Of a stretch of 64,000 nucleotides of DNA, positions 1 to 8,752 are shown one piece after another (position 1 is the stretch's first letter; each line of letters starts with the position of its first letter). A program made the translations under genes and the position numbers. Under the pieces are notes generated by a model. That model was not told the DNA's origin. It searched no databases and worked only from the letters and a program-made list of their open reading frames with translations. The stretch spans positions 5,332,001-5,396,000 of the forward strand of contig OY729512.2 of assembly GCA_963422445.2 (NCBI GenBank). Direction: 5' to 3'. This DNA is from G963422445 sp963422445. Its GTDB lineage: Bacteria; Pseudomonadota; Alphaproteobacteria; Thalassobaculales; Thalassobaculaceae.

Positions 1-105
1 ACCGACGAAGGAGTCGAGAACCAGATAACCGTCCCTGAAATACTGTTCGCGCTGAGCCTGGCTGAGAACCTGCGGAGCGTGCGAAAGGATCTTTTCGGAT
101 TTCAT
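1..105 (-). CDS. Phytanoyl-CoA dioxygenase (PhyH) family protein, N-terminal fragment at window edge
   Basis: Thirty-five codons read leftwards from an ATG at 105 and run off the window. The peptide starts MKSEKILSHAPQVLSQ and contains YFRDGYLVLDSF. A 'Q...YFRDGYLVL' N-terminus is typical of PhyH-type Fe(II)/2-oxoglutarate dioxygenases, which hydroxylate small substrates (ectoine, phytanoyl-CoA, phosphonates). A GGGAG-like ribosome site lies just upstream of the ATG. The iron-binding His-x-Asp...His residues would lie outside the window, so the substrate cannot be named. The gene diverges from the sequence to its right. Confidence 0.6.
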   Translation of the reverse strand, partial: MKSEKILSHAPQVLSQAQREQYFRDGYLVLDSFVG

Positions 106-580
106 GGGAAGCTCCCGTGCGGCATCTGAAGCATCATCGACACGGCGAACCTATCATGCCTGATTGCACCGGAAAAGCGGGCCGTGCCATGAGATGTCCG
201 TGTCCGTGCAAAGAGCTCGCGCAAAGACCGGGATGGGTGACGGTTGGGATCTGGACGGATCGCAACCGCTTCACTACCTGATGCTGGTGACAGCGGGCGG
301 GCACTCGCTGACCGGTCAGCTGCGCGATTTGACACATATTTGACCGCCGAACGGCCGGGACCCCGAGAACAGGACGTGTTCGACGATTCTCAGTTCACAC
401 CTGTCTTCGGCCCGCGTGGTGAATACGCCGTCAGCGTTCTTCACTCCGGTCGGGATATCCGTGTTTCCGACAAACTGGCGATCGAAAATGTGCCACCCAC
501 TCGATTCCGGCAGGTTGAGGCCTGGATGGCGCGGTTTTCCACCGGATGCATCCTGGCGACAGATCAGGTGCCTCGTACTA
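106..580. other. Region with an unrecognised broken reading frame, cut by an IS5 element
   Basis: About 475 bases between the PhyH start and the IS. On the plus strand, a peptide from about 234 (GDGWDLDGSQPLHYLMLV, ending at a TGA near 343) and one in another frame (about 330-579, containing DSQFTPVFGPRGEYAVSVL) both have protein-like composition and could be one frameshifted gene. I do not recognise the family. The second frame runs straight into the left end of the IS, so any gene here is truncated. Confidence 0.3.
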
Positions 581-1378
581 GGCCGTGTTGACGAATGATC
601 GAAGCATGATCCATGCTGAGACAATGTGGACAAACGCGAGGACCGTCCGAGCGAGCTTGTCATAGCGTGTGGCAATGCGACGGAATTGTTTGAGCTTGTT
701 GAAGAATCGCTCGACCTGCTGGCGCCGCTTGTACTTTTCTTGATCGTGATGAATCGTCTCAGTCCGGTTCGACCGGGCGGGAATCACGGCTTCGACGCCC
801 TGGTCGGCCAGCACCTGGCGAATGTCCTTGCTGTCATACGCCTTGTCCATGACCGCAGCCTCCGGTGCGGGAGAGCTGGACAAAGCCTTCCACAGCAGCT
901 CGCATCCCACGCCATCATGGCGCTCGCCACCCGTCAACACGAAGGACACACCGGTTGTTTCGTTGGCACAGGCCACATGCAGCTTGGTGGAGAACCCACC
1001 CCGGGAGCGGCCGAGAGCCTGGACCTCCTGGCCACCGTTTTTTCCCGCGCCGGCGGCGTGTTGATGAGCGCGTACGATGGTCGAATCGATGAACACTTCC
1101 TTGAGTGGTTCATCGTCTGCCTGTTGTATCTGTTGCCAGAACCGTGCCCGGAGGTGGCGCTTCTCCCAACGGCGAAACCGCTGATAGACGGCATTCCAAT
1201 GGCCGAATTCGTCGGGCAGGTCGCGCCATGGGGTTCCGGTCCGCGCCTGGTAGAGGACGGCTTCGATGACCAGTCGGTCGCTGAGCCGTGGCGGGGCGCC
1301 GGCGGCGTGTTTGCTCTCACGCAGTAGCGGCTCGAGTGTCGAGCAGACAGCATCCGGGATGAGCAGGCGTAACGCCAT
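578..1378 (-). CDS. IS5-family transposase (IS5-A), intact
   Basis: A 266-residue DDE transposase with an N-terminal DUF4096-type region (WRDLPDEFGHWNAVYQRF) and a DDE_Tnp_1 core. Visible catalytic positions are D in VFIDSTIVRAHQH, D in AVMDKAYDS and E in RRQQVERFFNKLKQF, followed by the IS5-type Y-x2-R-x3-E-x6-K spacing. The reading frame runs to the very end of the element. Its TAG stop at 578-580 is completed by the TA target duplication. The copy at 53221-54088 has lost the start codon (ACG) and gained one base near 53670. Confidence 0.9.
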   Translation of the reverse strand: MALRLLIPDAVCSTLEPLLRESKHAAGAPPRLSDRLVIEAVLYQARTGTPWRDLPDEFGHWNAVYQRFRRWEKRHLRARFWQQIQQADDEPLKEVFIDSTIVRAHQHAAGAGKNGGQEVQALGRSRGGFSTKLHVACANETTGVSFVLTGGERHDGVGCELLWKALSSSPAPEAAVMDKAYDSKDIRQVLADQGVEAVIPARSNRTETIHHDQEKYKRRQQVERFFNKLKQFRRIATRYDKLARTVLAFVHIVSAWIMLRSFVNTA

Positions 1379-1447
1379 GATAAGTCCCCGGAAAATGTCA
1401 TTGATGGAGAAGGATCATCAGCATTTCATGAATTCGTCAACACGACC
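581..1447 (-). mobile_element. IS5-family insertion sequence (type IS5-A), copy 1, 867 bp
   Basis: The ends are imperfect inverted repeats: GGCCGTGTTGACGAAT at the left, and GGTCGTGTTGACGAAT as the complement of the right end. They are flanked by TA at 579-580 and TA at 1448-1449, a 2-bp target duplication. A second copy lies at 53221-54088. This copy carries an uninterrupted transposase gene and looks like the potentially active one. Confidence 0.9.
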
Positions 1448-1508
1448 TAATCCGCCAATGGGGGAACGCCCCCGCCGCCGCGTTCCACGGCAGAAAATCC
1501 CAAGCGCC

Positions 1509-1913
1509 TCATTTTTCGTTGTCGCAAGACACATTGCCATGGCTGGCAAGGCAGAAGCGTGCGGTGCAGTCACGGATTCGAGCATCGCGTGCGCGCTTTC
1601 GAACGTCGACGGTTTCCCGGGCGAGATAGGGAACCTCGACGCGTTTCGTGTTGGGGGCGCACGTCCGTCTCGTAGTGTAAACCACTCGATCAGGATCTGA
1701 CATATCGCGAATCCGTTCCGTGGTACAGGTTTCCGTCCCGTCCGGGACATCCTCGTATCTGACAAGCGTCGTTTCCCGGGTCTCGTATTTCGGTAACATC
1801 TTCTGGAGCCACTGCACGGCGCACGCATCCCGGGCGGCGCGATATTCCGGCGTCGCGCATCCGGCCATCGTCAATGTCGCCAGGAACACTCCGATTCGCA
1901 CCATCGTTACCAT
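1509..1913 (-). CDS. Small predicted lipoprotein
   Basis: A 134-residue protein from the ATG at 1913, which has an AGGTG-type ribosome site; an ATG at 1904 is possible, and the longer upstream frame lacks a convincing start. The N-terminus MVTMVRIGVFLATLTMAGCA is a short signal peptide ending in a lipobox (MAGC), so the mature protein would be an acylated, membrane-anchored lipoprotein. The rest is charged, with several cysteines (CAVQ, CTTER, CAPNT, RDCTARFC). I know no family for it. Left of its stop is a GGGGG/CCCCC hairpin (1460-1473) without a T-tract, then the right end of IS5-A. Confidence 0.6.
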   Translation of the reverse strand: MVTMVRIGVFLATLTMAGCATPEYRAARDACAVQWLQKMLPKYETRETTLVRYEDVPDGTETCTTERIRDMSDPDRVVYTTRRTCAPNTKRVEVPYLARETVDVRKRARDARIRDCTARFCLASHGNVSCDNEK

Positions 1914-2154
1914 CCCGCACCTGGTTCGCATCCTTGGGTGCGGCCAGGAGTGGCTCCAGGCCAGGATAAGGTTGTCGCGCAGAGAGACGCTGTTCGGCGG
2001 GGTTTCGTCCATTGTCATTGGAGCCTTTTGCAAAATAGTTGAGGCGAGCGGCTTTTCTGCCTGAGTGAAGGCCCTTGCGGTGGAACCAGCCCACCCTCGT
2101 GAGTATCAGATGCTGTCGCAAAACACCACATGATGACCACGGAGGAGTGGAGCT

Positions 2155-2455
2155 GTGTCCCTGCGCGAGATGCTATCGGATTACGGATATGCCTTTCAAC
2201 AGAAGTTATTCCCGAGGCTCGAGAGCGAGCTTGGCCTGATGGGCGAGCGCTACGAGCTGTTCGTCGTGGTTCTGGAACTGGTGCGGGTCGAGGCTCTTCT
2301 GTCCTGCTTCCGCGGCCAGGTAGGGCGGCCGGAAGAAGATCGCGCGCCTTCATAGCTAAGGCCGTGTTCGACGTTCCGACGACGCGCGGCCTGATCGAGC
2401 GTCTTGAGGTTGACGGCGGACTATGCCGGCTGTGCGGCTGGACAGGGTGCAGTTG
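2155..2455 (+). pseudogene. IS1182-like transposase N-terminal remnant
   Basis: Frame 2155-2343 encodes MSLREMLSDYGYAFQQKLFP...GRPEEDR. Near 2340 the reading shifts frame and continues as KAVFDVPTTRGLIERLEVD...LCGW to about 2455. This is the N-terminal dimerisation/DNA-binding part of an IS5/IS1182-type transposase (InsH-like N-terminal domain). The catalytic domain is missing and the fragment runs into a different transposase remnant. Confidence 0.65.
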
Positions 2456-2474
2456 GTGGGCATGATCGAAGGAT

Positions 2475-3064
2475 TGTCCGGCGTTTACGACGGTTCAGAC
2501 CTATTTCCATGCGTGGTCCCGGTCGGGGGTCCTGGAGCAGGTTCGCGCCCGTTTTACGACGCTTGAGCGGCTCCGGTCGGGGCGTAGTGCGGACCCGAGC
2601 GCGGCCATCATCGACAGTCGGAGCGTGCCGACGGTCGAAGCCGGCAGCGAGGAATGCGGCGACGATGCCGGCAAGATGACGCTTGCGGCCCAGGTCCATC
2701 CGGCGCATATCCAGGACCGGGATGGCGCGCGTCCCTTGTTGCTGGCGTTGTAGGCCGGTCAGAACACGGTGCAGACCGTGTTTGCCGACGGTGCCTGTGG
2801 CGGCAACAAGCTGGCAAGCACGCTCAAGGAAGCGAATGGCCCGATCACTGTGGAGGTCATCGGAAAACCCAGGGACACCAAGGGGGGCGTCGTCATGTCC
2901 CGGCGCTGGGTGGTCGAACGCAGCTTCGGATGGCTGCACCGCTGCCGGCGCCTCTCCAGAGACTTCGAGCGATCCATCGCCAGCTCCCTCGCCTGGCTCC
3001 TGCTGGCTCTAAGCCGTGTTCTCATGCGCCGCCGCGGACGCATGCAGGTCACTGGAACTAATTG
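2475..3064 (+). pseudogene. IS5-family transposase remnant with an in-frame stop
   Basis: From about 2475 the frame reads TVQTYFHAWSRSGVLEQV, then AAIIDSRSVPTVEAG (first catalytic Asp) and a TAG at 2752-2754. It resumes in the same frame with QTVFADGACGGNKL (second Asp) and SRRWVVERSFGWLHRCRRLS (Glu) and ends near 3064. The order and motifs match IS5-family (IS402-like) transposases. The N-terminal third is missing and there is one nonsense codon, so it is inactive. It is fused to the IS1182-like fragment, probably through a deletion. Confidence 0.75.
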
Positions 3065-3387
3065 ATATTATTATGATTTAGATAGTTACAGTCCCGCCTC
3101 GATTCCGCGCGGTTCGCGGATCTTCTCCGAAACCGGCAGACCGTCACGGTCATTTCGGACGGCGGACCTGCCCCTGACGAAGGTGCGAAATTACGAAAGA
3201 AAAGACGGATTGTTCGTGACGACAAGCGGACTGCCGACGATCAGATAGGGATCCTCGACATCGACACCGTTCGACGGCTTGCTGCCGGTACCCGCGCCCC
3301 GGTTTGCGGGACCGTCGCACGGAAATGTCCGCGCGGACACATGTACGGTGTGGGAAATCGTCGACATCCGGCATAGAGAGTCGCCTA
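3065..3387 (-). other. Short unidentified coding-like fragment cut by IS630
   Basis: A minus-strand frame ending in TAA at 3191 encodes GTGSKPSNGVDVEDPYLIVG...NNPSFLS, which has real-protein composition. Its upstream side is cut by the left end of the IS630 at 3388. No matching upstream half appears on the other side of that element. I do not recognise the family. Bases 3065-3190 show nothing. Confidence 0.3.
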
Positions 3388-4518
3388 CTGGATTGATCGT
3401 TATAGATATATCCATTATTGTGTTCTTCTGATTTGTCGATCATGGAGGTCTGCAAGATGCGCCCTGGTGTTTCATTCACGCTCACTTCGGGCGACCGGCA
3501 TCGCCTTGAAACGGTTGTCCCAGACCCGAAGAGCCCGCAGAAGCACGTCTGGCGGGCGCGCATCGTTCTTCTGAGCGACGACAGGCTCGGCAGGATGGCC
3601 ATCATGAGAGAGACCGGCAAGGCGAAGAACAGTGTCTGGCGCTGGCGGGACCGCTTTTATGGAAGAAGGTGTGGACGGACTTCTGCGGGACAAGACGCCT
3701 CTGGCTCCTGAGCCGGTGGCGAAGATCGTCGGGTTGACCCACACCCCGCCGCCTCACGCGGCGACCCACTGGACGCTGCGGGCGATGGCGAAGGCTGTGG
3801 GGGTGCCGCTTCGACGGTATGGGCGGTCTGGCAGGCGCATGGCTTGATGCCGCACCGCTGGCGGCCGTTCAAGCTTTCGAACGATCCCGCCTGCCTCGAG
3901 ACGCTGACCGACATCGTCGGCCTCTCCGTTGCGCCGCCGGCTCACGCGGTCGTGCTGTCGATCGATGACACGTCGCACAGTCAGGCACTTGACCGCACAC
4001 AGCCCGGCCTGCCGCTGAAGAAAGGCCGCGGCGCCACCATGACACATGATTACAAACGCAACGGTACGACGACGCTGTTTGCCGTCCTGACCGTGCTCGA
4101 CGGCACGGTCATCGGCCAGCACGCCAGTCGGCATCGCCACCAGGCGTTCCCGAGATTCCTCAACCGCATCGAGCGCACGATACCCGCCGGCGTCCCGGTC
4201 CATGCCATCCTCGACAACGACGCTACTCACAAGCACAAGGACGTCCAGGTCTGGCTCGCACGCCATTCGCGCTGGACCTTCCACGTCACCCCCACCTCGA
4301 GCGCGTGGCTGAACGCGGTCGAAGGCGTCTTCGCCAAGCGGGCACGACGCCGTCTCAAATACGGCGTCTGCCGCTCCGTACGCGAACTCCAGGACGCCAT
4401 CCGCCGCGTCATCGACGAACACAACACCACCGAAGCCAGGCCCTTCGTCTGGACCGCCGATCTCGATACCAACATCGCCGCAAGAAAAAGAGGGGCCCAA
4501 ACATTGAAATCAATCCAC
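3388..4518 (+). mobile_element. IS630-family element (type IS630-A), copy A, 1131 bp
   Basis: One of three copies (others 50537-51686 and 52086-53218). Left end CTGGATTGATCGTTATAG; right end complement GTGGATTGATTTCAATGT. TA at 3386-3387 and 4519-4520 is the expected IS630 duplication. Against copy B it has an 18-base in-frame deletion (near 3695) and a 1-base deletion near 3808. Confidence 0.88.
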
Positions 4519-4521
4519 TAG
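3457..4521 (+). pseudogene. IS630-A transposase, copy A, frameshifted
   Basis: The first reading frame starts at ATG 3457 behind GGAGG (MRPGVSFTLTSGDRHRLE) and carries the helix-turn-helix region. After the RF codons near 3655 the protein continues in the +1 frame (MEEGVDGLLRDKTPLAPEP). In this copy a base lost near 3808 breaks that frame again, and the DDE core resumes from about 3844: D in SIDDTSHSQALDR, D in AILDNDATHKHKD, E in SAWLNAVEGVF. The stop TAG at 4519-4521 uses the TA target duplication. The first shift is shared by all copies; the second is a private lesion. Confidence 0.85.
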
Positions 4522-4561
4522 GTCCTCGTCCGCCGATCCAGAGTCGCCGAAGACGTCCAAC

Positions 4562-5072
4562 GTCACCGTTGTCGATCACTTGCTGGTTCAGCACAAGCTG
4601 TCTCTGATCTGCCGAAAGGAAACGGACACAGCGAGCTTCATGGTACTTCTGCGCGAGACCTCGATCCTGCGTGCCGGCAACGGCCTTCTTGAAGGGATGA
4701 GGGATGCTGGACCTCGTGTCCACGGCCCGGGTCGGCCATGTTGGGCTGTATCGGGATCCGGAAACGCTCAGGGCCGTCGAATAATACTTCAAGGTTCCGG
4801 AAAACATCGCAGGTCGCCCGGTAATCGTGCTCGACCCGATGCTCGAGACTGCAAATTCAGCGACTGCCGCGGTCGAACGCATCAAGGCCGTGCGCCCGCA
4901 ATGGATCAACATGGTCTGCCTGATCGCCGCGCCCGAGGGACTCGAGGCTTTCGGGTCGGCTTGTCCCGACATCCCGGTTTTTACCGCCGCCGTGGACGAG
5001 CGGCTCGACGATCACGGCTATATCATTCCCGGGCTCGGGGATGCGGGAGATCGGCTGTACGGGACGAGGTAG
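4562..5072 (+). pseudogene. upp: Uracil phosphoribosyltransferase pseudogene
   Basis: The sequence reads VVDHLLVQHKLSLICRKETD at the start and GYIIPGLGDAGDRLYGTR at the end, both hallmark Upp segments. Three lesions are visible. About 40 residues are missing between LLRETS and ILRAGNGLLEGM. A frameshift follows GM near 4697. A TAA at about 4781-4783 lies just before YFKVPENIAG. The PRPP-binding loop also reads DPMLETANSA where DPMLATGNSA is expected. Upp salvages uracil to UMP with PRPP, and this copy cannot. It lies directly behind the right end of IS630-A copy A. Confidence 0.85.
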
Positions 5073-5632
5073 GAGCGGCAGGACCGTTGCGATGGGTACA
5101 CCCGTAATCGGGATTTACCGCGGGCCGGGTGGCGCAGCGTGGCAAGGCTGGTGATCGGATCAGCGGGAACAGGAGACTGGAGGGTCAGGCTCCGGGACGA
5201 GGATCATGTCCGGCGATCGCCAAAGCCGCGGCCGACTTCGTCATGGCCGCGGGAGCTTCAGCGTGACAGGCGCTCGCTCGAGGGTTTCAATCATAAATCA
5301 CAGATGGAGCATGACGGTTTGTTCCGGGAGTCCCAGACCCTGCCGGTTGCTGCCGGTTGTCCGGCCATGCAGATCGGGAATCCGGCGTCATGCGGACGGC
5401 TGACAATCTGTCTGGCCTATGGCTCTTACAGCTTGATTCGCTGTCTTTTCGAAGGGCTGGACCGGGCCTGACGCTCATGACAAGCTGGACCGTTTACAGG
5501 ATGCGCCTAAGCCTGAAGGCCATGCGACAGAACCCGGCCGGATATCGGGCCGGCGACAGTCTCGCGCGCGGCTTGCCGAACCTGACAGCTATCGCAAGCC
5601 CAAAACCGGGTTGACGCAAAAGCATCAAATAG
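5073..5632. other. No recognisable gene; leader region of the phn operon
   Basis: Several short open frames exist here but none shows a family motif or a convincing start. The last 100 bases become AT-rich ahead of phnG and hold the candidate Pho box. Confidence 0.4.
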
Positions 5633-5650
5633 TTGTCAATTCTCTGACAT
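5633..5650 (+). promoter_or_regulatory. Candidate PhoB box upstream of phnG
   Basis: Two 7-base units, TTGTCAA (5633-5639) and CTGACAT (5644-5650), are separated by 4 bases, matching the spacing of the Pho box consensus CTGTCAT-N4-CTGTCAT with 5/7 and 6/7 agreement. A TACATA-like -10 sits about 10 bases downstream (near 5661). The site is about 70 bases ahead of the phnG start. Phosphate-starvation control of C-P lyase operons by PhoB is well known; this site is inferred by eye. Confidence 0.45.
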
Positions 5651-5720
5651 TAGAGATATCTACATATACGTCGATTCAAGATATCGGGCCCGCCGGCATG
5701 AATTTCAAAGTAGTCCACTG

Positions 5721-6179
5721 ATGGATTCCCAAGCGGAACGCCGCGAGTGGCTCCGCGTGCTTTCGCATGCGGCGTTACTGGATCTGGAATATCTCTGGCG
5801 CGAAATTGACATCCCGCATCGCTTCAGGGTGTTGCGTCATCCGGAGCCGGGACTGGCCATGGTCCGTGGCCGTGCGGATGGATCCGGGCGTCCGTTCAAC
5901 GTCGGCGAGGCAACGGTCAGCAGATGCACCGTCGCCACGACGGACTCGCAAGACGGCCGCGAACTCATGGGCGTTGGTTACGTGTTGGGGCGCAACAAGC
6001 GGCACGCGGAGTTGACGGCGCGGTTCGACGCCCTGTTTCAGGATTCCGGTCAGGGTCAAACAATTCGGGCCGTCGTACTGCCACCCCTCAGAGCGAAGCG
6101 GGCCGACGCTGTCGCCAAGGTTGCCCGGAAGACGGACAGTACGCGGGTCGAATTCTTCACCATGGTCCGGGGAGACTGA
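5721..6179 (+). CDS. phnG: C-P lyase core subunit PhnG
   Basis: A 152-residue protein of the usual PhnG length. Recognisable blocks include RREWLRVLSHA near the start, VRGRADGSGRPFNVGEATVSRC in the middle and ELMGVGYVLGRNKRHAEL after it. PhnG is part of the PhnG2H2I2J2 core complex. With PhnI it exchanges the adenine of ATP for a phosphonate to give ribose methylphosphonate triphosphate-type intermediates. It is the first gene of a tightly packed plus-strand operon, with phnH starting one base after its stop. The start ATG at 5721 has only a weak ribosome site. Confidence 0.93.
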   Translation: MDSQAERREWLRVLSHAALLDLEYLWREIDIPHRFRVLRHPEPGLAMVRGRADGSGRPFNVGEATVSRCTVATTDSQDGRELMGVGYVLGRNKRHAELTARFDALFQDSGQGQTIRAVVLPPLRAKRADAVAKVARKTDSTRVEFFTMVRGD

Positions 6180-6180
6180 G

Positions 6181-6780
6181 GTGGCTTCGTCGTACCCGAC
6201 GCTCTTTCCCGGGTTCAAAGACCCGGTATTCGATTCGCAGTCGATCTTCCGGATAGTCTTGGACGCGATGGCCCGGCCAGGCCGCATCCTCAAGACGCAA
6301 GACGGCCTGACGGCGCCTAACGGTCTGACCGCTGCCACGGGTCGTGTCTGCTTGTGTCTTCTGGATCAATCGATGACGCTTTGGCTCGACACGGTGCTGC
6401 GGACCCCGGATATCGATGCCTTTCTGACGTTTCATACGGGCTGCGACGTCACCGACGATCCGCAGCAAGCGAATTTTGCGGTCGTCGCGGATGCCGCGAG
6501 GCCGCTGGCGCTGGATTCGTTCAATATTGGCATGCCGGAATATCCTGACAGATCGACAACTGTGATCGTTCAGACGCGTAACCTTCACGCTGGAAACGGC
6601 GTTCTACTGACCGGCCCGGGTATTGAGACAGGGCAACAACTGGCGGTTGAAGGCTTGACGGCAGCGAGCTGGCAGGCGATTGCGCGCAACAACGCGCTCT
6701 ACCCCCTCGGCGTGGACATCCTGTTTACCGCCGACGACCGCATTGCCGGTCTGCCCCGGTCTACCAACGTGGGAGTTTGA
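6181..6780 (+). CDS. phnH: C-P lyase core subunit PhnH
   Basis: A 199-residue protein from a GTG at 6181, chosen because it follows the phnG stop (6177-6179) by one base and sits behind GGGGAGACTGAG; a longer in-frame start inside phnG is unlikely. It begins VASSYPTLFPGFKDPVFDSQ and has the PhnH pattern FRIVLDAMARPGRI and LTGPGIETGQQL, ending YPLGVDILFTADDRIAGLPRSTNV. PhnH is a structural subunit of the core complex with a fold related to PLP enzymes but without the cofactor. Normal length, no lesion seen. Confidence 0.93.
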   Translation: MASSYPTLFPGFKDPVFDSQSIFRIVLDAMARPGRILKTQDGLTAPNGLTAATGRVCLCLLDQSMTLWLDTVLRTPDIDAFLTFHTGCDVTDDPQQANFAVVADAARPLALDSFNIGMPEYPDRSTTVIVQTRNLHAGNGVLLTGPGIETGQQLAVEGLTAASWQAIARNNALYPLGVDILFTADDRIAGLPRSTNVGV

Positions 6781-6783
6781 GCC

Positions 6784-7902
6784 ATGTATGTCGCGGTCAA
6801 GGGTGGTGAGGCCGCCATAGACAACGCCCACCGGCTGTTGGCCGAAGAACGCCGTGGCGATCCCGATGTTCCAGAACTCGGTCTGGAGCAGATCAAGGGC
6901 CAGATGACATTGGCGGTCGATCGCGTGATGACGGAAGGCTCGCTATATGACCCCGATCTCGCGGCGCTCGCGATCAAGCAGGCTCGTGGAGATCTGGTCG
7001 AAGCGATCTTCTTGTTGCGCGCCTATCGCACGACTCTGCCGCGAATAGCGGAAACCGAACCGGTCGATACCGCGGCCATGCGGATCCGCCGCCGTATTTC
7101 CGCAACCTACAAGGATGTTCCGGGCGGCCAGGTTCTGGGGCCGACCTTCGACTATACGCACCGGTTGCTCGATTTCGCGCTCGCTGCGGACGCGGAGACA
7201 CCACCGTCCGCGGCAGTCGAAGAGACTGTGGCGCCATGCGACGCCATGCCCCGGATGTCAGACATCCTCGATCGGGAAGGTATCATCCAGCCGCCCGAAC
7301 CCATCGACGACACGCGGCCCGTTGCCGATATGACGCAGGATCCGCTGAAGTTTCCCGCCGATCGGGATTTGCGGCTCCAGGCACTGACCCGCGGTGACGA
7401 AGGATTTCTGCTCGCTCTCGGGTACTCGACCCAGCGCGGCTACGGCCGGACGCACCCGTTTGCAGGCGAAATCAGAATGGGAGAAGTCGCGGTCGAAATC
7501 GTCCCCGACGAGTTGGGATTCTCGATCCAGATCGGCGAGATGACCGTGACCGAATGCGAGATGGTCAACCAGTTCCAGGGCTCCACAGAGCGGCCGCCAC
7601 AGTTCACCCGCGGCTATGGACTGACCTTCGGTTTCTGCGAGCGCAAAGTCATGGCGATGGCTCTGGTCGACCGGGCCCTGAGAAGCCGCGATCTCGGTGA
7701 AGATCTCGGCGCAGCTCCGGCGGCAGATGAAGAATTCGTTCTCTCCCATGCCGACAATGTCGAAGCTTCCGGTTTCGTGCAGCATTTGAAACTGCCGCAC
7801 TATGTCGATTTCCAGTCCGAGCTGGAACTGGTCCGCAAAATGCGCAGGGAGATTGCCGAAGGCCGTTGGCGAAAGGAGGCGAATGATGTCGCTGCCGAAT
7901 AG
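6784..7902 (+). CDS. phnI: C-P lyase core subunit PhnI
   Basis: A 372-residue protein of full family length, starting MYVAVKGGEAAIDNAHRLL three bases after the phnH stop. Conserved blocks include LAALAIKQARGDLVEAIFLLRAYRTTLPR, GGQVLGPTFDYTHRLLDFAL and LGYSTQRGYGRTHPFAGEIRMGEV. PhnI catalyses displacement of adenine from ATP by phosphonate (with G, H and L) and also has nucleosidase activity. The end overlaps the phnJ start by 17 bases, indicating coupled translation. Confidence 0.95.
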   Translation: MYVAVKGGEAAIDNAHRLLAEERRGDPDVPELGLEQIKGQMTLAVDRVMTEGSLYDPDLAALAIKQARGDLVEAIFLLRAYRTTLPRIAETEPVDTAAMRIRRRISATYKDVPGGQVLGPTFDYTHRLLDFALAADAETPPSAAVEETVAPCDAMPRMSDILDREGIIQPPEPIDDTRPVADMTQDPLKFPADRDLRLQALTRGDEGFLLALGYSTQRGYGRTHPFAGEIRMGEVAVEIVPDELGFSIQIGEMTVTECEMVNQFQGSTERPPQFTRGYGLTFGFCERKVMAMALVDRALRSRDLGEDLGAAPAADEEFVLSHADNVEASGFVQHLKLPHYVDFQSELELVRKMRREIAEGRWRKEANDVAAE

Positions 7903-8752
7903 GCCGCAGCCGGACGGCGCCTACAATTTTGCTTATCTCGACGAGCAGACCAAGCGGATGATACGGCGCGCCTTGTTGAAGGCGGTCGCCATCCCCGGAT
8001 ATCAGGTGCCGTTTGCCAGCCGCGAGATGCCGATGCCCTATGGCTGGGGCACCGGTGGCATACAGGTGACGGCGTCGATCATTGGCCCGGACGACAGGTT
8101 GAAGGTTATCGATCAGGGCTCGGACGATACGACAAACGCGGTAAGTATTCGCAAGTTCTTTGTACGCATCACAAGAGTGGAAACGACCGAACGGACCCAG
8201 GACGCGACCATCGTACAGACGCGCCATCGTATTCCGGAAACGCCGCTCCGGGAGAACCAGATCCTGGTCTACCAGGTGCCGATCCCGGAGCCGTTGCGCT
8301 TCCTCGAGCCGCGCGAGACGGAAACCCGGCGCATGCACGCGCTCGAGGACTACGGTCTCATGCATGTAAAACTGTACGAGGATATCTCGCGGTTCGGCCA
8401 TATCTCGACGACATACGCCTATCCGGTCAAGGTGCACGAGCGCTACATCACCGACCCGTCACCGACGCCGAAATTCGACAATCCGAAAATGGATCGCATG
8501 GCGGCGCTGCAACTGTTTGGCGCCGGACGCGAGAAGCGTATTTATGCCATCCCGCCTTATACCGACGTCAAGAGCCTCGATTTCGACGACCATCCCTTCG
8601 AGTTGCCGAAATGGGAGGAGTCTTGCGCTCTGTGCGGTGCGGCACACACGTTTCTGGACGAGATCGTTCTCGACGATGCTGGCGAGCGCATGTTCGTTTG
8701 TTCCGACACCGATTATTGCGACCGCATGCAGAAACCGGAGGCAACGGAATGA
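7886..8752 (+). CDS. phnJ: C-P lyase, radical SAM enzyme PhnJ
   Basis: A 288-residue protein starting MSLPNRPQPDG; of two adjacent ATGs (7883, 7886) the second is better spaced from AAGGAGG. PhnJ is the [4Fe-4S]/S-adenosylmethionine enzyme that breaks the C-P bond, releasing the alkane and ribose cyclic phosphate. The glycine-radical segment GWGTGGIQVT is near residue 55. The C-terminal cysteines lie in SCALCGA and FVCSDTDYCDRM, matching the four-Cys arrangement that holds the cluster. It overlaps phnI upstream, and phnK starts inside its stop codon (ATGA). Confidence 0.96.
   Translation: MSLPNRPQPDGAYNFAYLDEQTKRMIRRALLKAVAIPGYQVPFASREMPMPYGWGTGGIQVTASIIGPDDRLKVIDQGSDDTTNAVSIRKFFVRITRVETTERTQDATIVQTRHRIPETPLRENQILVYQVPIPEPLRFLEPRETETRRMHALEDYGLMHVKLYEDISRFGHISTTYAYPVKVHERYITDPSPTPKFDNPKMDRMAALQLFGAGREKRIYAIPPYTDVKSLDFDDHPFELPKWEESCALCGAAHTFLDEIVLDDAGERMFVCSDTDYCDRMQKPEATE

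Noticed and set aside
1460..1473. GGGGG/CCCCC hairpin after the lipoprotein gene as an intrinsic terminator
   Set aside because: There is no T-tract, and it may belong to sequence altered by the adjacent IS.
3457..4521. The orfA/orfB offset of IS630-A read as simple gene decay
   Set aside because: The same +1 offset is present in all three copies, including the otherwise undamaged copy B, so it is treated as a feature of the element; only the extra shifts in A and C are decay.
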